Positions 53,881-62,594 of a stretch of 64,000 bases of DNA are shown here, piece by piece; position 1 is the stretch's first letter, and every line of letters begins with the position of its first letter. Origin of the DNA: Kiritimatiellia bacterium (GTDB taxonomy: Bacteria > Verrucomicrobiota > Kiritimatiellia > JAFGHX01); NCBI GenBank assembly GCA_016929905.1, contig JAFGHX010000369.1, forward strand, positions 1 to 64,000, in the 5' to 3' direction. A program made the translations under genes and the position numbers. The notes under the pieces are model-generated. The model ran no database searches and was not told where the DNA came from. It was given only the letters and a program-made list of their open reading frames with translations.

Positions 53881-54111
53881 AACTACAAAGGATATCGGTT
53901 CTTCTTCTATTCGAACGAAGGCGAACCGCGTGAGCCGCTGCACATCCACGTGCGGAAGGCGGAGGCGGTGGCCAAGTTCTGGCTGGAACCGGTGCCTGCC
54001 GTGGCCGAATCCTACGGGATGTCGGCGCACGAGTTGCGCGAATGGCTGGATGTGGCCATCCAACATAGAGACGAGATCGCGAGGTGCTGGGATGAATACT
54101 TTGGTGGTTGA
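53881..54111 (+). pseudogene. DUF4160-family toxin-antitoxin protein, start missing
   Basis: Reads YKGYRFFFYSNEGEPREPLHIHVRKAEA and AKFWLEPVPAVAESYG to CWDEYFGG-stop, which is the DUF4160 family almost to its full ~80 residues. No ATG, GTG or TTG in this frame precedes it; upstream codons run into unrelated sequence. Its end overlaps the following DUF2442-like start, the usual pairing. It was probably inactivated at its 5' end. Confidence 0.65.
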
Positions 54112-54160
54112 ACCTCTGGCGAAGAGTCTTCGTTTCGACGCCGACAACCGCATCAACCAC
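54092..54160 (+). pseudogene. DUF2442-like partner, truncated
   Basis: MNTLVVEPLAKSLRFDADNRI resembles the start of DUF2442 proteins that accompany DUF4160. After about 20 residues the sequence enters a strong hairpin and the similarity ends. Confidence 0.45.
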
Positions 54161-54162
54161 GA

Positions 54163-54200
54163 CAGTGAGAAGGCGCCGGCAACGGCGCCTTTTCACTGTA
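54163..54200. terminator. Strong hairpin with T-run
   Basis: ACAGTGAGAAGGCGCC pairs with GGCGCCTTTTCACTGT around GGCAAC, a 16-bp stem with one mismatch and TTTT within the 3' arm. It lies between the toxin-antitoxin remnant (+) and the beta-helix gene (-), and can act as a terminator in either direction. Confidence 0.65.
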
Positions 54201-54315
54201 GGTCGTCACATATTCGTGAGCGGGTTGGTGACGGATTCGAGGTTGCCGGCGGAATCGTCCGACCGGTCCGAGCTGTCAGACTGGGGCAACACGCGCAGCG
54301 GCAACCCGTCCCGGC

Positions 54316-55635
54316 CTATCGGCGCGAAGCGCCGGGCGCGCGATTTCCCGCGGCGACTTCGTACGCACCGATGTCGTACGCGGCGCCGGCGGGACGTGCG
54401 ACCCCGTCGAAATCCGCGGGAACCATCTTGCTCAGGTCCGTTCCCGCGTCGATGGCCGCGGAACTCGCGCGCAGATGATAGTCATCGCCGTCAGCGTCGA
54501 CGAACAAGGGGTCCGACGTGAGATTGGGCGTGTCGGCTGCTGCCGTGTCCTTGGTCAGGGCCAGATTCTGGCCCTGTCCGAACGCGATGTTGTTGACAAC
54601 CGTGTTGCCCGATCCCTGCGAGACTTCGATCCCTCGGCGCCCGTTGCCCACGACGGTATTGTTGACCACCTTGTTGTAGTGCCCCTTCACCGAAATGCCG
54701 CAGCCGTCGTTCCCGAACACGACGTTGTTGCGCACGATGTTGTTGTCGCCGCCCCACATCAGGATGCCGGCCCCGCCCTTCTTCACGCGGCGGGACGAGT
54801 TGTGCCAATAGGCCTTTCCGTTCCCCCATATCCGATTGCCTTCCACAAGGCTGTCGTCCACGGCGCACGTGTTGTAGCAATGCAGCCCGTACCCGGTGCA
54901 GTCGTGGACCACGTTGCCGCGGAATACCCAGCGGTTTCCGCCGGCGTACCAGCCATAGCCGGAAAGGGGCCCGCCGATATCGTAGACGTGGTTGCCGATG
55001 AACTGAATGTCGTCGCCGGTGCCGGCGAATGCGCCGTCGGGAACATGATGCACGGCCAGATTCCGGAAGATCATGTGGTGGTGCCGTTCGCCCGAACGGG
55101 GAGGATTCAACTTCATCGCGTTGAGACGCACGCGCTTGTCCTTGATGTACTTGCGTTTGAAGATCTCGATGTGCTCCGCCTTCGTGAGGTCCAGCTTGCG
55201 CGCTTCGTCGAAGACGGGATCGGTGTAGGTGATCGCGAACCCGTCGAAGACGAGATAGCAGGAATAGCCGCCGACAATATGCAGAATCCGGCCGTCGACG
55301 CTGCCGAGACAGCCGTCCACGACGACCTGCTCGCCGGGGTAGTTCTTGTAGGTGATCCACGCGTCCGGCCGGCCGTGCTTGTTCTTGACTTGAAAGCCGC
55401 CGTACCGGCCCTCACGAATGAGTACGGTGTCACCGGCCGCCGACACGTCAACGGCCTTTTGAATTGTCTTGAACGGTTGGGCGATTGTGCCGGGGTTGGA
55501 ATCGTCCCCCCGTGTCGAAACGTAGTACTGCCGCCCGCCCGTCACGTTCCCCTCGGCGGCGCGTGTATCCGCCGCCGGCCCCGCCAGGCAGACAAGCAAC
55601 GACATGGCAACGCCTGTCAGCATCTTCGCGCACAT
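54316..55635 (-). CDS. Secreted right-handed beta-helix protein (DUF1565/PL9-like)
   Basis: A 439-residue protein from ATG 55635 (GGAGGAGGG upstream) with signal peptide (GVAMSLLVCLAGPAADTRAAE). DUF1565-type entry motif: YYVSTRGDDSNPGTIAQPFKTIQKAV, then GDTVLIREGRYG. Beta-helix turns follow (HHMIFRNLAVHHV, NRWVFRGNVVHD, NNIVRNNVVFGN, NKVVNNTVVGNG, NTVVNNIAFG). It ends with the choice-of-anchor-Q-like tail (AAIDAGTDL...DGVARPAGAAYDIGAYE). Such proteins bind or cleave acidic polysaccharides; the catalytic residue is not assigned. Last gene of a four-gene run of paralogues. Confidence 0.75.
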   Translation of the reverse strand: MCAKMLTGVAMSLLVCLAGPAADTRAAEGNVTGGRQYYVSTRGDDSNPGTIAQPFKTIQKAVDVSAAGDTVLIREGRYGGFQVKNKHGRPDAWITYKNYPGEQVVVDGCLGSVDGRILHIVGGYSCYLVFDGFAITYTDPVFDEARKLDLTKAEHIEIFKRKYIKDKRVRLNAMKLNPPRSGERHHHMIFRNLAVHHVPDGAFAGTGDDIQFIGNHVYDIGGPLSGYGWYAGGNRWVFRGNVVHDCTGYGLHCYNTCAVDDSLVEGNRIWGNGKAYWHNSSRRVKKGGAGILMWGGDNNIVRNNVVFGNDGCGISVKGHYNKVVNNTVVGNGRRGIEVSQGSGNTVVNNIAFGQGQNLALTKDTAAADTPNLTSDPLFVDADGDDYHLRASSAAIDAGTDLSKMVPADFDGVARPAGAAYDIGAYEVAAGNRAPGASRR

Positions 55636-55744
55636 GGTTTCGCCCTCCTCCGTTGGCTCCTGTCGATCGCCGCATGGGCGCAGGGGGTTGGAGCCGGGCA
55701 GCTCCCGCACGCCCATCCTTCCATATCTTCCATCCTTCCAATCC

Positions 55745-57217
55745 CTATCGGGCGGCCTTGAACTCGTACGCCCCGACGTCGGGCGCCTTGCCCTGCGGGC
55801 GGGCGACCCCGTCCTTGTCGGCGTTGATTTCCGCCAGTACGACGGCGGCGTCCCGCGCCGGACTGCCCGGCTGCAGGTGGGCGTCCGCGGCGCCGACCAG
55901 CCGCGGATCCGCGTAGAGCGAGTTCTGCTCTCCGCCGTTCGCCTTCCGGTAGGCCCCGAAGTCCGCATATTTGGCGCCGGCCAGCCGCCATTGCGGCGTT
56001 CCGGCGCGCCTGAAGTAGATATTGTGGTCCAGCGTTTGCGGGGTCGCGCCGGCGGGGCCGTCGAGAAAGAACTGGCCCGAATCGACGAAGATATTGTTCT
56101 GGATCACGTTGCCGGTGCTCTTCGGGCCGAAGCTGACGCCGGTCGCGCTGTCGACGAACGTGTTGTTGAAGATGCGATTGTCGGCCTTCTTGAGGCTGAT
56201 GCCGGGCCGTTTGCCCTCGCCGTAAAAGACATTGTTGTACACGATGTTGCCGGCGCGCGCCCAAAGCAGCAGGTCCGCCATGTATCGCTCGCGCTTCGGG
56301 TCCGTCGCCGCCCGGGGGCTACGGAAGATGTTCCCGTAGAACCGGCCGCCGGGCACATCGTCGTCGGGTTTCCCGTATTGGTGGATGCCGCAGCCGGCGA
56401 TGTCCTCGAACACGCTGTGGCGTACGGTCAGGCCGGGCCCGCTCCCGTAGATGCCGTGCTGGTATTTCGTCGAGCCGATCTTCTGGAAGAGGCAATGCTC
56501 GACGAGACAGTCCGCGGGCGTCGGTTGGATGCCCTGGCTCGCGAGCGAGCGGAGCGTGCAGTGGCGTATCGTGATATGGCGCGTCTCGGCCTGGCCCTTG
56601 AACCCGTTCTTGCCGTATTCCAGGGTCAGACCGTCGAAGACCGTGTAATCGCAGCCGCGCAGGTTGACCACGTGATCGGGCGCGGTGCGCATGTCCGCGC
56701 CGTTCGGGTCGGACCCGTCCGCCAGCCAGACGTACAGGGTCTTACCCGATGTGAAGAAGGAGTGGGCGTACATCTTGTCCACCGACTTGATCGGGTGGGT
56801 TCTGCTGGGGTTGACCAGCGGCAGCCCGTTGCAGAAGACGCTGAGAGGCGCCTTCTTCAGATCGATGCGGTAGATGCCGTCCCGCACGCGGCTCCAGCCG
56901 GCGGCGGGCAGCACGCTGGAAGGTGTGATCCGCACTTCGCCGTCCCCGTACGCCTTGTAGGTGATGGGGTTCTCGCGGGTGCCCTTCGCCGTGACCTTCC
57001 AGGTCGGCCTCTCGGCATAGACGCCCGCCCGGATGCGCACGATGTCGCCCGGCTGCCGGTCCTGCGCCGCTCTCTTCAACGTCGCCCAGGGCTGCGCTTC
57101 GGTCCCCGGATTGCCGTCGTGGCCGCCGGGCGCGACGACATACGTCGCCGCCAGGACCCGAACGGCCTGCAAGACGATGAGCGAGACGGCCGCCCTGATC
57201 AACTCTTGCCTATGCAT
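55745..57217 (-). CDS. Secreted right-handed beta-helix protein, paralogue group 1
   Basis: A 490-residue protein with signal peptide (RAAVSLIVLQAVRVLAA). Entry motif TYVVAPGGHDGNPGTEAQPWATLKRAA, then GDIVRIRAGVY, YGDGEVRITPSSVLPAAGW and TLYVWLADGSDPN. Helix turns follow (FDGLTLEYGKNGFKG, ITIRHCTLRSLASQGIQP, NIVYNNVFYGEGKRPGISL, NRIFNNTFVDS, NVIQNNIFVDSGQ), then the tail GVARPQGKAPDVGAYEF. It is closely related to the 58536 and 62595 proteins with colinear motifs. Starts 18 bp after the 57236 gene in the same operon. Confidence 0.75.
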   Translation of the reverse strand: MHRQELIRAAVSLIVLQAVRVLAATYVVAPGGHDGNPGTEAQPWATLKRAAQDRQPGDIVRIRAGVYAERPTWKVTAKGTRENPITYKAYGDGEVRITPSSVLPAAGWSRVRDGIYRIDLKKAPLSVFCNGLPLVNPSRTHPIKSVDKMYAHSFFTSGKTLYVWLADGSDPNGADMRTAPDHVVNLRGCDYTVFDGLTLEYGKNGFKGQAETRHITIRHCTLRSLASQGIQPTPADCLVEHCLFQKIGSTKYQHGIYGSGPGLTVRHSVFEDIAGCGIHQYGKPDDDVPGGRFYGNIFRSPRAATDPKRERYMADLLLWARAGNIVYNNVFYGEGKRPGISLKKADNRIFNNTFVDSATGVSFGPKSTGNVIQNNIFVDSGQFFLDGPAGATPQTLDHNIYFRRAGTPQWRLAGAKYADFGAYRKANGGEQNSLYADPRLVGAADAHLQPGSPARDAAVVLAEINADKDGVARPQGKAPDVGAYEFKAAR

Positions 57218-57235
57218 CTTTCCCCCTTCTCCTTT

Positions 57236-58438
57236 TCACTGATCGGCTCTGAACTCATACGCCCCAATGTCCGGCGCCTGGCCCTGTGGGCGGGCGACCC
57301 CAGCCTTGTCGGTGGCGACTTCCGCCACGGTGACGCCCGCGTCGATCGCCGGGCTGCCCGCCTTGAGCCGGTAGTTCCCCGCCTGAGCGTCGGCGAACAG
57401 CGGGTCGCGATCCGTCAGGTTGTTGGCGAGCACCGGGTTCACGTTGTTCGGCTCGCCCTTCTCGTTCGTCCCGCCTTCGACTCGGACACCCCCGACCAGG
57501 ATGTTGTTCTTGATCTGTGCATTCTGCGTCTGGCTCACGCCGAGGGCCCGCATCTCGCCGACCACGGTGTTGTTGTAGAACTTCGTGCGCTCGCCGCCCA
57601 GCGACACGGCCGTCTTCTGGCCCACGACGACGTTGTTGCATACCAGGTTGTCGCGGCCCTTCGTGATGAACATAGCGGTCTTCTTGTTTTTGTGCCGGCC
57701 GTTGTCGTGCACGTAGTTGCCGCGGAACACGTTGCCGTTGGCCCCTTCGCCCGTGCCGTAGATCTGCATGCCGAACGCGTAGTTGTGCGAGATCTCGCAG
57801 CCGTCGACCAGATTGTTCGAGCCGCCCATCTTGAGCCCGTGATCGTTCTTGTCGCGGCCGTTCCCGGTGATCTTCAGGTTGATGAACTCACAGTGGTGGG
57901 CAGAGCCGGTCTGCAGGCCCGAGCTGCGGCTGCCCTTGATGGTGCAATTCTCGACCCGGATGTGGTGCGGCACCTGCCCCTCCCTTGAGCGGCTGATGTC
58001 GACGGTCTGTTCGCGGATCTTCTTCTGCCCGTCGAGGATCAACCCCTTCAGCGTGATATAGGAGCTGTCCCCGCTTATTCCGACGATGTAGTTCACCTGC
58101 GTATCCGCGGGCGGCTTGAGGGTGACGGCTTCGTCCTCGTGGTTCGACACGGTTACGCGCGCCTCGGGCGTGCCCGACGGGATCGTTTTCCAGAGCGTCT
58201 CGCCGTACTCGCCCCCGCGGATGTGCAGCGTGTCGCCCGGCTTCAGTTGTTCGACGCCATGCGAAACCGTCAGCCAGGGCGCCGCGAGCGTCCCGCTGTT
58301 CGAGTCGCGGCCGCCCTCGGCCAGGCCGTCGCCGCCCGGCCCGTCCACGTAGTACGTGGCGCCGGCCGCCAAACGGGCTGCTGCCGCCAAGATGAGGATC
58401 GTGCTCCAGACACTCCGAACCGGCATCTGTTTGTTCAT
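57236..58438 (-). CDS. Secreted right-handed beta-helix protein
   Basis: A 400-residue protein with signal peptide (STILILAAAARLAAGA). Entry motif TYYVDGPGGDGLAEGGRDSNSGTLAAPWLTVSHGV and GDTLHIRGGEYGE. Beta-helix turns: HHIRVENCTIKGSRSSGLQTG, NNLVDGCEISHNYAFGMQI, GNVFRGNYVHDNGRHKNKKTA, DNLVCNNVVVGQ, TKFYNNTVVGE, AQIKNNILVGG. It closes with GVARPQGQAPDIGAYEF. It lacks the LADGSDPN insert of the other paralogues, so it is a different subgroup nearer to 54316. Confidence 0.75.
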   Translation of the reverse strand: MNKQMPVRSVWSTILILAAAARLAAGATYYVDGPGGDGLAEGGRDSNSGTLAAPWLTVSHGVEQLKPGDTLHIRGGEYGETLWKTIPSGTPEARVTVSNHEDEAVTLKPPADTQVNYIVGISGDSSYITLKGLILDGQKKIREQTVDISRSREGQVPHHIRVENCTIKGSRSSGLQTGSAHHCEFINLKITGNGRDKNDHGLKMGGSNNLVDGCEISHNYAFGMQIYGTGEGANGNVFRGNYVHDNGRHKNKKTAMFITKGRDNLVCNNVVVGQKTAVSLGGERTKFYNNTVVGEMRALGVSQTQNAQIKNNILVGGVRVEGGTNEKGEPNNVNPVLANNLTDRDPLFADAQAGNYRLKAGSPAIDAGVTVAEVATDKAGVARPQGQAPDIGAYEFRADQ

Positions 58439-58535
58439 CGCGTGTTCCTCCTTGTCAGGCTGCCGACTTCATCTCGCGGCCCCCGTGCATCCGGAATACC
58501 CCCGTCTAATGCAAGCCTATTTGCGAGACAGGACA

Positions 58536-60047
58536 CTAGTTGCGGCTTGGCCGAAACTCGTAGGCGCCGAGATCATAGGCTGTTCCCTCGGGCCGGGCCG
58601 TGCCGTCGCGATCGACCGTCACGTCCTCCAGCGCGACGCCCGTGTCGATCGCCGGGCTGCCCGGCTGCAGGCGCGCCTCGGCCCCGTTCGCCAGGCGCGG
58701 ATCGGCGTAGCGCGAATTCCGTTCCTGGCCGCTGGCCTTCTGATACTCGCCGAAGCTCGCGTAGGTGACGCCCGCCGATTCCCACCGCGGCGTGTCTGTC
58801 GGGCTGAAGTACAGATTGTGGTCCAACGTTTGCGGCGTTGCGCCGGCCGGCCACGCCAGGAAGGACCGGGCACAATTCACGAAGATGTTGTTCTGAACCC
58901 AGTTCTCCCTGCTCTGCGCATCGAAGGTGAGCGCGGTCGGGCACCCGACGAACGTGTTGTTCCACACGCGGTTGCCGGATCGCGACAGGATGATCGCCGG
59001 GCGCTTGCCTTCGCCGTGGAAGACATTGTTGTAGACCCGCGTCTTCTGGCTGCGGCCCCAGAGGCTCAGATCCGCCATGTACTGATCGCGCGAGCGGCCG
59101 TCGACATACGGGCGCGGGCGGCGGAAGACGTTGCCGTAGATCTCGACGCCGGGCGGCGGCGGTTCGACGTCCCCGTACTGGCGCACGGCGTGCCCTGCGA
59201 CTTCTTCGAACACGTTGTGGCGTACGATCAGCCCCTTGCTCCAGGGGCTGTTGACGGCGCACTGCGTCTGGGCATAGCCGATCTTCTGGAATCGACAGTC
59301 CTCGATCACCGTTTCGGGCACGGTGAAGACGCCGTGGCTCGCCAGCGAGCGAAGGGTACAGTTGCGCAGCGTGATTCCCGCCGACGGCCGGCTCTCCTTC
59401 AAACCGACGAACCCGTACTCCAGGGTAAGCCCCTCGAAGATGAGATGCTCGCTCTTGTCCACCACGATCACGTGCGAGGGCGCCGTGCGTATCACGGAGT
59501 CCTCCGGATTGGATCCGTCGACCAGCCGCACGTACAGGGTCTTGTCCGACACGAAGAAGGAGCCGGGACACAGGTCCTCAACCGCCTCGATCGGGTGTTT
59601 CTCTCTTCCCGGCTTGACCAAGGGGAACTCGTTGTGGAAGACGGCCGTGGCCGGCGCCCGCAGCTCCGTCTTGTAGATGGCGTCCTTGACGTGCACCCAG
59701 CCGTCGGCGGGCAGCACCGTCGAAGGCGTGATGCGGACCTCGCCGTCCCCGTAGGCCTTGAACGTGATCGGGTTGTCGGCGGCGCCGTGCACGTGGATCC
59801 ACCACGACGGCGACTCGACATAGGTGCCCGCCTTGATCAACACCGTGTCGCCGGGACCCGGCCGCCTGCTCTTCTGGACCGCCGCCCTCAGCGTCTTCCA
59901 GGGCTGCGCCGCCGTGCCCGGGTTCGCATCGTCACCGTTGGGCGCGACGTAACGGATGATGCCCGCGGCCCGCGCGGGCGGCACCGGATTGACCGTCAAG
60001 CCGATCAGCGACAGGACAGCGACGGCGATCAGCATTTTCGTGCGCAT
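58536..60047 (-). CDS. Secreted right-handed beta-helix protein, paralogue group 1
   Basis: A 503-residue paralogue of the 55745 protein. Signal peptide (VAVLSLIGLTVNPVPPARAAG), then IRYVAPNGDDANPGTAAQPWKTLRAAV, GDTVLIKAGTYV, YGDGEVRITPSTVLPADGW, TLYVRLVDGSNPE, FEGLTLEYGFVGLKE, ITLRNCTLRSLASHGV, GEGKRPAIILSRSGNRVWNNTFVG. Tail GTARPEGTAYDLGAYEF. It is the first gene of the minus-strand run, 97 bp before the 58438 start, and lies divergent from the AraC regulator at 60432. Confidence 0.75.
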   Translation of the reverse strand: MRTKMLIAVAVLSLIGLTVNPVPPARAAGIIRYVAPNGDDANPGTAAQPWKTLRAAVQKSRRPGPGDTVLIKAGTYVESPSWWIHVHGAADNPITFKAYGDGEVRITPSTVLPADGWVHVKDAIYKTELRAPATAVFHNEFPLVKPGREKHPIEAVEDLCPGSFFVSDKTLYVRLVDGSNPEDSVIRTAPSHVIVVDKSEHLIFEGLTLEYGFVGLKESRPSAGITLRNCTLRSLASHGVFTVPETVIEDCRFQKIGYAQTQCAVNSPWSKGLIVRHNVFEEVAGHAVRQYGDVEPPPPGVEIYGNVFRRPRPYVDGRSRDQYMADLSLWGRSQKTRVYNNVFHGEGKRPAIILSRSGNRVWNNTFVGCPTALTFDAQSRENWVQNNIFVNCARSFLAWPAGATPQTLDHNLYFSPTDTPRWESAGVTYASFGEYQKASGQERNSRYADPRLANGAEARLQPGSPAIDTGVALEDVTVDRDGTARPEGTAYDLGAYEFRPSRN

Positions 60048-60431
60048 TGTCCGATCTCCTTTCCCGCGCGGGCAGAGCCCGGAACGCAGAGGTTGGAAGT
60101 CAGGAGTCAGAGGTCGGCGGAAGCCCGCGCGTCCGCCGCACGGACTTCGACGCGATGCCCGGCTCCGTCCTCTCGGGTCGTTATGGATTTCGCGTTCGCT
60201 CTGGATTCATCCCGGCCGGTACCCACTCCGCATGCCGGACTGTCTCTGTCCCAGTAGTAGTCAGAACGGGCGGTGCACGTCCATCGCGGCGGGTGCTTGA
60301 AAGCACGCAAAAACGTTCACGCCGCTGCCGCACGACACCGGCACGCGCGCCGATCGGCCCTGGAAACCAGCCGCGTCGTGTGATAACCTTGTCTGGACGC
60401 ACGCCGTGTAACCCGCGGATGGAGGCCGTCC
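60048..60431. other. Divergent intergenic region
   Basis: 384 bp between the beta-helix operon (-) and the AraC gene (+). It should hold promoters for both, but no consensus promoter or clear operator could be picked out. At 60091-60124 a TGACCTC-like degenerate tandem run (minus strand) resembles 34719-34750. Confidence 0.3.
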
Positions 60432-61346
60432 GTGCGCGCAACCCTGACCGGCACAGGAGCTCGAAAAACCGCTCGTATCACGCGGTTCGCCCGCCACCCG
60501 TTGCCGGCGGAGTTCCCCGTGCACGTCTGGGTGCGCCACTTGACTCGCGACGGCTCGGAGCACCATCGCAGTATCCTCGGCTGTCACAACGGACTGGAAA
60601 TCGGCTACTGCCACCAGGGCGAAGGCGTGTTCCCCGTCGGGGACAGGTTCCTCCCGTTCGGCCCGCGCTACGTCTCGGTCGTCCCGCCCATGACCCCGCA
60701 CGGTACGTGGAGCCGCGAGGGCACGGAAAGTACGTGGTCGTATTTTCTGACGGACCCCGCCAGGCTGCTCGCGGCGCCCGGGACGGACTACACGTTGTTC
60801 GACACCACGGCCTTCTCCGTGCCCGGCTTCCCCAATCTGCTCTCGCCAACGGACCATCCGGAGATCGAGACTCTCGTCGCGCAGATCCTGCGCGAGAACG
60901 AACGGCGCGACACGCACTACGAGGAGGCGATTCGTGCCTACTTCCGCGCGTTGCTCGTGGAACTGAACCGCGTGGCGGGGCGCGCACGACGCCGGAGCCG
61001 GGCTGTCCGGACGGACTTGTTCGAGCGGATTCGGCCCGCACTCCGGCACATCCAGCACAACTACGGTGATACGCTCTCCGTCGACGCACTCGCGGACCTG
61101 TGCCATATGAGCAAGTCGAACTTCCACAGGACCTTCAAGCGGGTCATGGGGAAAGGGCCGCGGGAGCACCTGACCCAATACCGCGTCACGATGGCCTGTC
61201 TGGACTTGACGGAGAATCGAAAGAGTGTCGAAGCCATCGCCTGGGACAACGGGTTCGGGACCGTGACGCGCTTTGCGGCCAACTTCAAACAGATCACCGG
61301 CATGACGCCCAGAGCCTGGGGCCGGAAGCAGGCGACCGGGTCGTGA
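60432..61346 (+). CDS. AraC-family transcriptional regulator
   Basis: A 304-residue regulator starting at GTG 60432 with GGAGG six bases upstream. The N-terminal cupin-type domain reads HNGLEIGYCHQGEGVFPVGDRFLPFGPRYVSVVPPMTPHG. The C-terminal AraC HTH pair reads DTLSVDALADLCHMSKSNFHRTFKRVMGKGPREHL and SVEAIAWDNGFGTVTRFAANFKQITGMTPRAW. It is divergent from the beta-helix operon and 1.2 kb from the 62595 paralogue, so it probably controls these genes. Confidence 0.8.
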   Translation: MRATLTGTGARKTARITRFARHPLPAEFPVHVWVRHLTRDGSEHHRSILGCHNGLEIGYCHQGEGVFPVGDRFLPFGPRYVSVVPPMTPHGTWSREGTESTWSYFLTDPARLLAAPGTDYTLFDTTAFSVPGFPNLLSPTDHPEIETLVAQILRENERRDTHYEEAIRAYFRALLVELNRVAGRARRRSRAVRTDLFERIRPALRHIQHNYGDTLSVDALADLCHMSKSNFHRTFKRVMGKGPREHLTQYRVTMACLDLTENRKSVEAIAWDNGFGTVTRFAANFKQITGMTPRAWGRKQATGS

Positions 61347-61372
61347 GGCTCAACGAGTCTGTCAAAAAACCC

Positions 61373-61444
61373 GGCGCGGGTGGAACCGCGCCCTCCAACG
61401 GCCCCACATGTTGCGTTTCTGGAGGGCCGGGTTCCACCCCGGCC
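61373..61444. repeat. Palindromic intergenic repeat, family B copy 2
   Basis: The hairpins GGCGCGG-GTGGAA-CCGCGCC and GGCCGGG-TTCCAC-CCCGGCC are separated by CCCTCCA...TGGAGGG arms. Same plan as 9169-9248, with different stem bases but conserved loops, as expected for selection on structure. Confidence 0.65.
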
Positions 61445-61560
61445 GCTTCACCCGGAAGTTTCTCGACAGGCTCAACCTCCGGCGTCAGCTGCCTTGCAGG
61501 CATACGGCCCGGTGACGACGTCGACTCAGGAGCCACCACAGGCTCAGGCTTGATTATATG

Positions 61561-61584
61561 GCTATGGTATTATGCAGGCATAGC
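61561..61584. promoter_or_regulatory. Inverted repeat before the VapBC-type module
   Basis: GCTATG-N12-CATAGC lies 19 bases before the antitoxin start and spans a TATTAT -10-like hexamer. Ribbon-helix-helix antitoxins normally bind such sites for autoregulation. Confidence 0.45.
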
Positions 61585-61602
61585 ATCATGAGGAGGCGAG
61601 CC

Positions 61603-61842
61603 ATGCGCCGGACGACCATCATGTTGCCGGAGGACCTGAAGGCGAGGGCACAGCGTCGTTGCCTGAGCCTGGGCATATCGCTTGGCGAATTGATCCGTGA
61701 CGCCCTGGAATCGGTTCTGGCCTCGCGCCGCGCTTCGCCGGCGGCGGATTCCTTGTTGGCCGACGCGGAGACATACCGAGGTCCGGCGCCGGCCGATCTG
61801 TCCAAGCGCCATGACGAGTACGTGTATGGGGGGCGGTCGTGA
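61603..61842 (+). CDS. Ribbon-helix-helix antitoxin (VapB-like)
   Basis: A 79-residue protein starting at ATG 61603 with AGGAGG six bases upstream; the upstream starts in the track are not needed. MRRTTIMLPEDLKARAQRRCLSLGISLGELIRDALESVL is a CopG/RHH DNA-binding fold. The C-terminal part (DLSKRHDEYVYGGRS) would wrap the toxin. It overlaps the PIN toxin gene by four bases (GTGA). Confidence 0.8.
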   Translation: MRRTTIMLPEDLKARAQRRCLSLGISLGELIRDALESVLASRRASPAADSLLADAETYRGPAPADLSKRHDEYVYGGRS

Positions 61843-62244
61843 TCCTTTTGGATACGGGTGCGTTCCTGGCGCGTTACATTGGGAAGGATTCAGTACCACG
61901 AGAAGAGCCAGTCCCTTTGGGGCAGGCTGGCTGCAGGGCGCGAGCGGCTCTTCACGAGCCACTTCGTGCTGGACGAAACCTTCACGCTTCTGGGGCGGAC
62001 GGCCGGTCATGCCTTTGCGGCGGAGCGTGCCCGTGCGATCTACGGCTCGGCGCTGCTCACGGTCCTGCGCCCGACGGAGGAGACCGAGCTGCGTTCGTTG
62101 GATTTCTTCGTGAAGTTCGCGGACCAGGCCGTGAGCTTCACGGACGGCGTATCGTTCGCCTTGATGCGGCGCGAGCGTATTCGGCGGGTCTTCTCTTTTG
62201 ACGCGCACTTCGAGAGCGCCGGCTTCGTGCTGTACGCGGGATAG
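61839..62244 (+). pseudogene. PIN-domain toxin (VapC-like) with a one-base frameshift
   Basis: Starting at GTG 61839: MILLDTGAFLARYIGKD, the first PIN aspartate. The frame then fails. Dropping one T at 61889-61890 restores QYHEKSQSLWGRLAAGRERLFTSHFVLDETFTLL (second acidic residue), SFTDGVSFALMRRERIRRVFSFDAHFESAGF, a complete ~134-residue PIN domain. It is either a real loss of toxin function, leaving an orphan antitoxin, or a sequencing error. Confidence 0.7.
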
Positions 62245-62350
62245 CCCGGCGCGGCGCGCGCATGAGGCCCGGCTCTTCAGGCGTGTCTTTCCGCCGTAGC
62301 TTCTGAGCGAAGGCGCACGTCTCGTCCTCCCGCCACGCGCCGGCAAGGCT

Positions 62351-62514
62351 GATGGAGGGCGAGCGTCCTGAGGCTGTCTCAAAACCCGACTCGCACGTTG
62401 CCACACGCCTTACGGCGTTAACTACAAACGGTATGTCGGGTGGTTTCTGCCGTTTGTAGTTAAGCCCGTAAGGGCTGTTCCCTGGTCTTGAGACAGCCTC
62501 TCTTCGCGAGCCGC
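62351..62514. repeat. Palindromic repeat family A copy 3, split by an insertion
   Basis: GATGGAGGGCGAGCGTCCT at 62351-62369 and TCTTCGCGAGCCGC at 62501-62514 together rebuild the right arm seen at 26051-26077 and 46386-46415. The 131-bp element between them interrupts it. Confidence 0.6.
62370..62500. mobile_element. MITE-like element with 13-bp terminal inverted repeats
   Basis: GAGGCTGTCTCAA and TTGAGACAGCCTC are perfect terminal inverted repeats of a 131-bp unit without coding capacity. Inside, CTTACGGCGTTAACTACAAACGG (62409) is mirrored by the 23 bases at 62450-62472 with few differences. The ends resemble those of transposase-mobilised elements. No transposase of a matching family is present. 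No exact target-site duplication is evident. Confidence 0.65.
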
Positions 62515-62594
62515 GGGTGGGGCGAGCTTTCCGCAGGCGCCGTCGTTCGCGTGGCCGGCCGCCGTCGGCCTCGGCATCTTGTGGTTGCAGCGCG

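Noticed and set aside
54112-54478. Continuation of the DUF2442-like ORF to 54478
   Set aside because: It reads through a strong hairpin and then antisense to the beta-helix gene; only the first ~20 residues resemble the family.
55604-57988. 794-residue plus-strand ORF
   Set aside because: A shadow of two minus-strand beta-helix genes with signal peptides and clear motifs.
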